Below, in pieces: positions 15,033 through 20,132 of a DNA stretch of 20,132 nucleotides. Location of the stretch: assembly GCA_964416365.1 (NCBI GenBank), contig CAYQDO010000017.1:1-20132 (forward strand), written 5' to 3'. Positions within the stretch are counted from its first letter, which is position 1. Each line of letters starts with the position of its first letter. Both the position numbers and the translations under genes were made by a program. The notes beneath the pieces are model-generated. The model did not search any database. It worked only from the letters and a program-made list of their open reading frames with translations, and was not told the origin of the DNA. This stretch comes from DUUS01 sp964416365 (GTDB taxonomy: Bacteria; Bacillota_I; Bacilli_A; RF39; UBA660).

Positions 15033-15033
15033 T

Positions 15034-15579
15034 CTATAATTCCTCCTTAGTCTTGCCACGTAATTCAGCAATGTGTTCCGCAGTACGTTGTGATTTCAAT
15101 GCTTCAAGTGTAGCTTTCGCAACATTAACTTGCGTATTTGATCCTAAAGATTTAGTAACGATATCTTTAATTCCAGCAAGTTCAACAACAGCACGTACTG
15201 CTCCACCGGCAATAACACCAGAACCTGGTTTAGCAGGTTTGATTAAAACAGTAGCACGACCACATTTACCGATTGCTTCATGAGGAATAGTACGACCTTC
15301 AACTAAAGGAATTTTAATTAAATTTTTATTAGCTGCTTGAATACCTTTTTTAATTGCTTCAGGAACTTCGTTAGCTTTACCTCTGCCGATACCTACTAAG
15401 CCTTTTCCATCTCCAACAACCATAGTTGCGGAAAATCTAAAATTACGTCCACCTTTAGTAACTTTAGTTACACGAGAAATGGAAACAACTTTTTCTTCTA
15501 GTAGTTTTTTCTTAGGTTCAAAACTTTTCTTAAACTCTTTCTTTTGAGTTGTTCTTACTTGTTTATCTTGATTTTCCAT
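15034..15579 (-). CDS. rpsE: 30S ribosomal protein S5
   Basis: The 181-residue protein has a lysine-rich N-terminal extension (about 1-30), then the double-stranded-RNA-binding-like domain VVSISRVTKVTKGGRNFRFSATMVVGDGKG and the C-terminal domain with PAKPGSGVIAGGAVRAVVELAG. S5 affects decoding accuracy and mRNA helicase activity at the entry site. The ATG at 15577-15579 follows GGGAGG by four bases; a GTG upstream, inside that site, is unlikely. The ribosome binding site starts just after the rplR stop. Confidence 0.96.
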   Translation of the reverse strand: MENQDKQVRTTQKKEFKKSFEPKKKLLEEKVVSISRVTKVTKGGRNFRFSATMVVGDGKGLVGIGRGKANEVPEAIKKGIQAANKNLIKIPLVEGRTIPHEAIGKCGRATVLIKPAKPGSGVIAGGAVRAVVELAGIKDIVTKSLGSNTQVNVAKATLEALKSQRTAEHIAELRGKTKEEL

Positions 15580-15590
15580 ATTTCCTCCCA

Positions 15591-15947
15591 CTAAAATTCT
15601 AATCCGTTTTCACGAGCTGCCTCAGCAAGTGCGGCAACACGTCCGTGATATAGATATCCACCACGATCAAATACAATTTTTTTAATATTTGCTTTTGTAG
15701 CTTTTTTAGCAACATCAGCACCAACTAATTTGGCACCATCAATGTTGCCGCCGTTATTAATTTTTAATTCAACACTAGAAGAGCTAACTAAAGTAGTTCC
15801 GGTTACGTCATCAATTATTTGGGCAAAAATGTGTTTGTTTGATCTAAATACGTTTAATCTAGGAATTTCACTAGTTCCATTAATATTTTTACGTACTCTT
15901 GCATGTCTTTTTTTGCGTGAAATATTTGCCGATTCTTTTTTTATCAT
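15591..15947 (-). CDS. rplR: 50S ribosomal protein L18
   Basis: The 118-residue 5S rRNA-binding protein shows RKKRHARVRKNINGTSEIPRLNVFRSNKHIFAQIIDD, then DVAKKATKANIKKIVFDRGGYLYHGRVAALAEAARENGLEF at the C-terminus. Together with L5 it anchors 5S rRNA in the central protuberance. The length is typical. It lies 11 bases after rplF. Confidence 0.97.
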   Translation of the reverse strand: MIKKESANISRKKRHARVRKNINGTSEIPRLNVFRSNKHIFAQIIDDVTGTTLVSSSSVELKINNGGNIDGAKLVGADVAKKATKANIKKIVFDRGGYLYHGRVAALAEAARENGLEF

Positions 15948-15958
15948 CTTTTTACCTC

Positions 15959-16498
15959 CTATTTAGCCGCTTTCTTTCCTTCTTTACGTCTTACATATTC
16001 GCCTTTGAAACGAATTCCTTTACCTTTATAAGGTTCTGGTTTTCTTATTTTACGAATATTAGCCGCAAATTCAGATACTTTTTGTTTATCGATGCCTTCA
16101 ACAACTAATTCAGTGTTTGAAGGACTTGATATGCTTAGGTCAGCAGAAGCTTCAACAACTACAGGATGTGAATACCCTGCACTTACAGTAACCTTTTGAC
16201 CACTTACCGCAAAACGATAACCTACTCCAACAGTTTCTAATTCTCTTTTGAAACCTTCACTAACCCCAATAAGCATATTATTGATTAAAGCATTGGTTGT
16301 TCCATGAATACTTCTTGCATAAATAGTTTCTGCAAGAGGAGAACAAGTTATTTCGTCACCGTTTATTTCAATTTTAATTAATTTATCAAATGTGTTTTTT
16401 AATTCGCCTTTAGGACCTTTAGCTATTAAAGTTTGTCCTTCAAGACTAATCGTAACTCCTGTAGGAATTTTTAATGTTCTGTTTCCAATTCGACTCAT
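15959..16498 (-). CDS. rplF: 50S ribosomal protein L6
   Basis: The 179-residue protein begins MSRIGNRTLKIPTGVTISLEG and has the two repeated L6 domains, with GVGYRFAVSGQKVTVSAGYSHPV in the middle and the signature RKPEPYKGKGIRFKGEYVRRKEGKKAAK at the C-terminus. It sits near the GTPase-associated region and the sarcin-ricin loop. The length is normal. Confidence 0.97.
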   Translation of the reverse strand: MSRIGNRTLKIPTGVTISLEGQTLIAKGPKGELKNTFDKLIKIEINGDEITCSPLAETIYARSIHGTTNALINNMLIGVSEGFKRELETVGVGYRFAVSGQKVTVSAGYSHPVVVEASADLSISSPSNTELVVEGIDKQKVSEFAANIRKIRKPEPYKGKGIRFKGEYVRRKEGKKAAK

Positions 16499-16510
16499 AA
16501 TCTGTTTTCC

Positions 16511-16906
16511 TTACCAAATATAGGCAAGTACTTCTCCTCCCAGTTTATTTTCTCTAGCTGCTTTATTAGTCATGATTCCTTGTGAAGTAGATATTATTGC
16601 AATTCCTAAATCATTTAAGACAGTTGGAAGCTCGTCATGTTTAACATAGACACGTAATCCTGGTTTACTGATTCTTTTTAATCCCATGATTACTCTTTCT
16701 TTTTTAATATCTCCATACTTTAGTTTTAGAGATAATTTGTTACCTTGAGGATTCTCTTCCACAGAATAATCACTAATGAATCCTTCTTCTTTAAGAATTC
16801 TAGCAATTTCTGCAGTCATTTTAGTTCCTATAACAGTAACTGTATCATATTTCATTTGATTTGCATTACGAATTCTCGTAAGCATATCAGCTATAGTATC
16901 AGTCAT
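16511..16906 (-). CDS. rpsH: 30S ribosomal protein S8
   Basis: The 131-residue primary 16S rRNA-binding protein starts MTDTIADMLTRIRNANQMKYDTV and ends with the S8 signature ISTSQGIMTNKAARENKLGGEVLAYIW. In E. coli S8 represses the spc operon by binding mRNA at rplE; no equivalent structure was sought in detail here. It is 15 bases after rpsN. Confidence 0.97.
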   Translation of the reverse strand: MTDTIADMLTRIRNANQMKYDTVTVIGTKMTAEIARILKEEGFISDYSVEENPQGNKLSLKLKYGDIKKERVIMGLKRISKPGLRVYVKHDELPTVLNDLGIAIISTSQGIMTNKAARENKLGGEVLAYIW

Positions 16907-16921
16907 TTTCTCGCTTCCTTT

Positions 16922-17107
16922 CTACCAACTTGATTTTTTTACGCCTGGAATTTGTCCTTCATTTGCTAATTCTCTAAAGCAAATACGACATAATCCAAAT
17001 TTACGTAAAACTCCGTGAGGTCTTCCACAACGGCTACAACGAGTGTACGCTCTAACCTTAAATTTTGGGTTTCTTTGTTGTCTAATAATTAAACTTTTCT
17101 TTGCCAT
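16922..17107 (-). CDS. rpsN: 30S ribosomal protein S14, zinc-binding type Z
   Basis: The 61-residue short form of S14 has the zinc ribbon CSRC...CRIC with Cys24, Cys27, Cys40 and Cys43, then RELANEGQIPGVKKSSW. Gram-positive bacteria of the Firmicutes type carry this form in the spc cluster. With the zinc form of L36 also present, both small ribosomal zinc proteins here are the zinc-requiring versions. Confidence 0.97.
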   Translation of the reverse strand: MAKKSLIIRQQRNPKFKVRAYTRCSRCGRPHGVLRKFGLCRICFRELANEGQIPGVKKSSW

Positions 17108-17119
17108 ACTTTCTCTCGC

Positions 17120-17659
17120 CTACTTTCTAAATGGAAGTCCGAAGCCGCTTAATATTGCATAGGCTTCTTTATCAGTTTTTGCAGTTGTTACAAAAACGAT
17201 ATCCATACCTCTTATTTTTAATACATTATCATATTCAATTTCTGGAAATATTAATTGTTCCTTAATTCCTAAAGTATAGTTTCCAAAACCATCAAATGCT
17301 TTTGAATTGATCCCTCTAAAATCACGGACACGTGGAATAGCGACCTTTAAAAGTTTCTCTAAGAATACATACATGTTTTGTCCTCTTAAAGTTACTTTTA
17401 CGCCAAGGGCATTTCCTTCTCTAATTTTGAATCCAGCGATTGATTTACGAGCTTTTGTAATAACTGGTTTTTGTCCAGTAATAACTTCTAAATCTTTGCA
17501 AGCTGCTTCAATGAATTTATCATCTTGTGCGCCTTCTCCGACACCCATGTTAATAACGATTTTCGCTAATTTAGGAACTTCCATAACTGAAGAATAATTA
17601 AATTCTTTCATTAAACTTGGAACTATAGTTTCTTTATATAAATCTTTTAAACTATTCAT
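17120..17659 (-). CDS. rplE: 50S ribosomal protein L5
   Basis: The 179-residue protein binds 5S rRNA and contacts P-site tRNA. It contains VVINMGVGEGAQD-like text near residue 30, the KARKSIAGFKIREGNALGVKVTLRG stretch, RDFRGINSKAFDGFGNYTLGIKEQLIFPEI and the C-terminal DIVFVTTAKTDKEAYAILSGFGLPFRK. The ATG at 17657-17659 follows AGGTG at good distance and is preferred to a GTG three codons earlier. It overlaps the end of rplX by eight bases. Confidence 0.97.
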   Translation of the reverse strand: MNSLKDLYKETIVPSLMKEFNYSSVMEVPKLAKIVINMGVGEGAQDDKFIEAACKDLEVITGQKPVITKARKSIAGFKIREGNALGVKVTLRGQNMYVFLEKLLKVAIPRVRDFRGINSKAFDGFGNYTLGIKEQLIFPEIEYDNVLKIRGMDIVFVTTAKTDKEAYAILSGFGLPFRK

Positions 17660-17975
17660 CTTTTTCACCTACTTTTTTAATTTTTTTAGTAGATTTTTTT
17701 TCGCTTTTTTTAGGTTCAGCTTTAGCAGTTTTTTCTTTCTTTGCTTCTTTTATACCAGCTTCAATCACTTTTACATTTGATACATGTATAGGATTTTCAG
17801 TTTCTAGGATGCCGCCTGTTTCGTTAGTACGGCCAGGTTTCATATGTTTCTTAACAATATTGATACCTTGAACTACAACACGATCTTCTTTTTTTAAAGT
17901 TACTGTTACAATTCCTTCTTTGCCTTTATCTTTTCCGGCAAGAATTTTAACTTTATCGCCAACTTTTACTTTCAT
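17652..17975 (-). CDS. rplX: 50S ribosomal protein L24 with lysine-rich C-terminal tail
   Basis: The 107-residue assembly-initiator protein has the KOW motif at the N-terminus (KVGDKVKILAGKDKGKEGIV, 3-22) and the normal middle HMKPGRTNETGGILETENPIHVSNV. After residue about 70 the usual end of the family, a PKTGKPTRVGYK...VRVAKKSGE-type segment, is absent. In its place is a low-complexity Lys/Glu/Ala tail (KEAKKEKTAKAEPKKSEKKS and on to the C-terminus). Total length is nevertheless near the family norm. A frameshift is unlikely, because the end overlaps rplE in the ordinary way. Confidence 0.94.
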   Translation of the reverse strand: MKVKVGDKVKILAGKDKGKEGIVTVTLKKEDRVVVQGINIVKKHMKPGRTNETGGILETENPIHVSNVKVIEAGIKEAKKEKTAKAEPKKSEKKSTKKIKKVGEKDE

Positions 17976-17983
17976 AATTCCTC

Positions 17984-18352
17984 CTATAAAACCTCAGGTG
18001 CTAGTGAAATGATTTTACTAAAATCATGATCACGTAGTTCACGAGCAACTGGTCCTAAAATACGAGTTCCGATTGGACTCTTATCTTCTTTGATAAGTAC
18101 ACATGCATTATCATCAAATTTAATATAACTGCCATCTTCTCTTCGAAGCCCTTGAGTTGTTCTAACGATGACTGCTCTAACGACTTTGCCTTTTTTAATG
18201 CCGGAATTTGGAATAGCTTTTTTAACTGTTCCAATTACAACATCACCTATGTTTCCATATTTAACTTTGCTGCCACCTAATACTCTTATAATCATAATTT
18301 CACGAGCACCAGTGTTGTCAGCAACTTTTAATCTAGATTGTTGCATTACCAT
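17984..18352 (-). CDS. rplN: 50S ribosomal protein L14
   Basis: The 122-residue protein begins MVMQQSRLKVADNTGAREIM and contains KAIPNSGIKKGKVVRAVIVRT, the family signature, and the C-terminal ILGPVARELRDHDFSKIISLAPEVL. L14 forms intersubunit bridges and is the landing site for the silencing factor RsfS in bacteria generally. The first of two ATGs is used because GGAGG lies eight bases before it. Confidence 0.97.
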   Translation of the reverse strand: MVMQQSRLKVADNTGAREIMIIRVLGGSKVKYGNIGDVVIGTVKKAIPNSGIKKGKVVRAVIVRTTQGLRREDGSYIKFDDNACVLIKEDKSPIGTRILGPVARELRDHDFSKIISLAPEVL

Positions 18353-18364
18353 AGAATATTCCTC

Positions 18365-18622
18365 CTATAAGACAACAGCTTTTTTAGTGACTTCAACTAG
18401 CTCATATCTCTTAGTTTTAGATAATGGTCTAGTTTGTACTATTTTTACTGTGTCTCCAACTTTAGCTATATTTTTTTCGTCATGAGCAGTATATTTCTTA
18501 GAATATTTAACTCTTTTCTTATATAAAGGATGGTTACGATAGGTTTCAACTAAAACAGTAATAGTCTTATCATTCTTATCACTAACAACTGTTCCAATTA
18601 AATAATGTTTAGTTTTTTCCAT
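18365..18622 (-). CDS. rpsQ: 30S ribosomal protein S17
   Basis: The 85-residue OB-fold protein shows LIGTVVSDKNDKTITVLVETYRNHPLYKKRVKYSKKY, the S17 signature, and ends with QTRPLSKTKRYELVEVTKKAVVL. It binds the 5' domain of 16S rRNA early in assembly. Its ATG overlaps the rpmC stop by one base (TAATG). Confidence 0.97.
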   Translation of the reverse strand: MEKTKHYLIGTVVSDKNDKTITVLVETYRNHPLYKKRVKYSKKYTAHDEKNIAKVGDTVKIVQTRPLSKTKRYELVEVTKKAVVL

Positions 18623-18831
18623 TACTTATCACTCCCATCTTTTTCATTTGATTTTTCACTTAATATAGTCTTTAATCTAGCAACTGTTTTTCTCTTTTCA
18701 TCAATTAAATGAGTTTTTTCTAAAGAGCCTGTTGCTTGTTTCATACGTAAATCAAGAAGTTCAGATTTTAATTCCTTAATTTTAGTATTGATTTCGTCTG
18801 TGGTCATTTTTCTTATTTCATTAGTTTTCAC
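18622..18831 (-). CDS. rpmC: 50S ribosomal protein L29
   Basis: The 69-residue, nearly all-helical protein near the tunnel exit has the L29 core IRKMTTDEINTKIKELKSELLDLRMKQATGSLEKTHLIDEKRKTVARLKTI, given here in part as evidence: ELLDLRMKQATGSLE. The C-terminus carries a few extra polar residues (SEKSNEKDGSDK). It overlaps the rplP end by 11 bases, so translation is probably coupled. Confidence 0.95.
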   Translation of the reverse strand: MKTNEIRKMTTDEINTKIKELKSELLDLRMKQATGSLEKTHLIDEKRKTVARLKTILSEKSNEKDGSDK

Positions 18832-19252
18832 TACTTACACCACTTTCTTCTTTTTTAATAAATTTAGTTTGAAGACTAAGTTTATGTGAAGCAAGTCTTA
18901 AAGCTTCACGAGCAGTAGGTTCATCCACGCCATTTATTTCAAACATAATTTTGCCTTTTTTTACTACAGCTACCCAATCTTCAATGTCACCTTTACCTTT
19001 ACCCATACGAGTTTCTAAAGGTTTCTTAGTGCGTGCAAGATGGGGGAAAATATTTATCCAAACTTTTCCGCCTCTTTTCATGAAACGAGTCATAGCAATA
19101 CGAGCTGCTTCAATTTGCCTTGCAGTAATATAACCACTTTCTTTAGATTGTAAGCCATATTCGCCAAATTCTAGTTTTATGTTACCTTTAGCTTGACCTT
19201 CATAACTAACTAAATGTGGTTTACGATATTTAGTTCTTTTTGGCATCAACAT
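18821..19252 (-). CDS. rplP: 50S ribosomal protein L16
   Basis: The 143-residue protein starts MLMPKRTKYRKPHL and includes the ITARQIEAARIAMTRFMKRGGKVWINIFPH segment, family signature KPLETRMGKGKGDIEDWVAVVKKGK and EALRLASHKLSLQTKFI. It organises A-site tRNA in the large subunit. The ATG at 19250-19252 was chosen for its GGAGG eight bases upstream; MPKRTKYR two codons later is the alternative. The gene overlaps the end of rpsC by 23 bases. Confidence 0.96.
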   Translation of the reverse strand: MLMPKRTKYRKPHLVSYEGQAKGNIKLEFGEYGLQSKESGYITARQIEAARIAMTRFMKRGGKVWINIFPHLARTKKPLETRMGKGKGDIEDWVAVVKKGKIMFEINGVDEPTAREALRLASHKLSLQTKFIKKEESGVSSEN

Positions 19253-19904
19253 CTGAAGCACCTCCCTTTTTTACTTTCTTTGGAAGGATTTCTCCTTTAT
19301 AAATCCATACTTTTACTCCGATAATTCCATAAGTAGTTAAAGCTTCACTTGTTGCATAATCAATATCAGCTCTTATAGTATGTAAAGGAACTGTTCCTTC
19401 AGTATATCCTTCAGAACGTGCCATTTCTGCACCGCCTAAACGTCCAGAAACCAATGTTTTAATTCCTAACGCTCCAGCTTTTAAAGTTTCTTTAATTGTT
19501 TTCTTTTGAACAACACGAAAATTACCACGATTTTCAATTTGTTTAGCAATTTGATTTGCTACTAATTGAGCGTTTAATTGTGGATGTTTTTCTTCAATAA
19601 TAGTGATATAAGCTTCTTCATTAGTAATCTTTTTAATTTGTTTTCTCAATTTTTCAATATCTTTACCACCTTGACCAATGATTACACCAGGTTTAGCAGT
19701 ATAAATATTAATACTACAACGATCTTTTTTTCTTTCAATAATAATTTCGCTAACTGCAGCGTCTTTAAGAGTTTTTAAAAGGTATTCTCTAATTTTAATA
19801 TCATTGCTTAAATTTTTAGCATAATCATTTTTAGAGTACCATTTACTTTGCCAGTCTTTATTGACACCAAGCCTCAAACCTTTAGGATTAACTTTTTGTC
19901 CCAT
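19230..19904 (-). CDS. rpsC: 30S ribosomal protein S3
   Basis: The 224-residue protein starts MGQKVNPKGLRLGVNKDWQS, contains a KH domain with GVIIGQGGKDIEKLRKQI (about 74-91), and the C-terminal domain with SGRLGGAEMARSEGYTEGTVPLHTIRADIDY. S3 lines the mRNA entry channel. The stop precedes a short, basic, low-complexity end (KKVKKGGASDVDAKKN). Its ribosome binding site (GAGGAGG) lies in the last codons of rplV. Confidence 0.97.
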   Translation of the reverse strand: MGQKVNPKGLRLGVNKDWQSKWYSKNDYAKNLSNDIKIREYLLKTLKDAAVSEIIIERKKDRCSINIYTAKPGVIIGQGGKDIEKLRKQIKKITNEEAYITIIEEKHPQLNAQLVANQIAKQIENRGNFRVVQKKTIKETLKAGALGIKTLVSGRLGGAEMARSEGYTEGTVPLHTIRADIDYATSEALTTYGIIGVKVWIYKGEILPKKVKKGGASDVDAKKN

Positions 19905-19909
19905 GTAAA

Positions 19910-20132
19910 TTAAGCCTCCTCAACTTTTCCGTCACTAACTTTAATTGTTATATGACTAGTTCTTTTATCTCTTCTGTCCACTTTTGTTCTAGAACCGAAT
20001 TTGATTCTCTTAAGTATTTGTCCTGGATTAATAAAGCATTCAGATATAACTAAATCTTCTTTTTTCATTCCAAAATTGTTAGTTGCATTCGCAACAGCAG
20101 AATTTAGAACTTTAATTAAAAGACCGCTAGAT
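19910..20132 (-). CDS. rplV: 50S ribosomal protein L22 (5' end outside window)
   Basis: The last 73 codons and stop are present; the gene enters from the right edge, with the first complete codon after one extra base. Visible text is LIKVLNSAVANATNNFGM, the typical helix before the tunnel-lining hairpin, then ECFINPGQILKRIKFGSRTKVDRRDKRTSHITIKV in family order (the second quoted only as its key blocks LKRIKFGSR and KRTSHITI). The hairpin arm lines the exit tunnel and is where some macrolide-resistance changes fall. A short acidic end DGKVEEA follows the usual terminus. Confidence 0.95.
   Translation of the reverse strand, partial: SSGLLIKVLNSAVANATNNFGMKKEDLVISECFINPGQILKRIKFGSRTKVDRRDKRTSHITIKVSDGKVEEA

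Noticed and set aside
15034..15071. Longer rplO reading frame starting inside rpsE
   Set aside because: The extra 13 residues are not L15-like, and a clear AAGGAGG precedes the ATG at 15032.
17307..17597. Plus-strand open frame antisense to rplE
   Set aside because: L5 is unmistakable on the other strand; the frame is an expected shadow of its codon use.
9852..20132. Internal promoters or terminators in the ribosomal cluster
   Set aside because: Gaps are at most about 16 bases or genes overlap; no hairpin plus T tract or credible -35/-10 pair was found.

Overview
The window looks like a chromosomal segment of a low-GC Gram-positive bacterium. It is very AT-rich, uses strong AGGAGG-type ribosome binding sites, ends genes with TGA (genetic code 11, not the Mycoplasma code) and uses TTG and GTG starts. 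The ribosomal gene order is the Firmicutes/Bacilli order. The absence of rpmD (L30) between rpsE and rplO, the zinc-type S14 and L36, and the BspA-like surface protein with a SipW-type leader fit an uncultured gut Bacilli/Mollicutes-related lineage. That placement is inference. Almost everything is on the minus strand; deoD is the exception.

Region 1 (1-3650, minus) holds the 5' part of an ADP-ribosylglycohydrolase gene behind its own promoter. Upstream of it lies a competence operon read comEA1 -> comEA2 -> comEC. Two tandem ComEA-like DNA-binding proteins precede a ComEC channel/nuclease protein, with overlapping genes and a short leader whose hairpin can pair with the first ribosome binding site. 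Region 2 (3616-6148, minus) is an overlapping pair of M16-family protease genes: an HxxEH-containing ymfH-like subunit and a ymfF-like subunit without the motif. Region 3 (6243-6962, plus) is deoD, a purine nucleoside phosphorylase, divergent from the M16 pair with back-to-back extended -10 promoters. It ends at a symmetrical terminator shared with the convergent surface-protein gene.

Region 4 (7045-9360, minus) is a large secreted protein with a TasA/CalY-like N-terminus and a C-terminal array of 29/30-residue BspA (DUF285) repeats. Region 5 (9493-20132, minus) is the S10/spc/alpha ribosomal supercluster, read from right to left: rplV, rpsC, rplP, rpmC, rpsQ, rplN, rplX, rplE, rpsN, rpsH, rplF, rplR, rpsE, rplO, secY, adk, map, infA, rpmJ, rpsM, rpsK, rpoA, rplQ. 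A terminator overlaps the end of rplQ. No promoter or terminator was found inside the cluster, whose genes are separated by 16 bases or fewer or overlap, so it appears to be one long transcript started outside the window.

No wholly new system is evident; the ribosomal half is ordinary. The parts worth a second look are the duplicated Cys-rich ComEA pair with its self-pairing leader, the two-class repeat array of the surface protein, the altered P-loop of adenylate kinase, the replaced C-terminus of L24 and the missing L30 gene.
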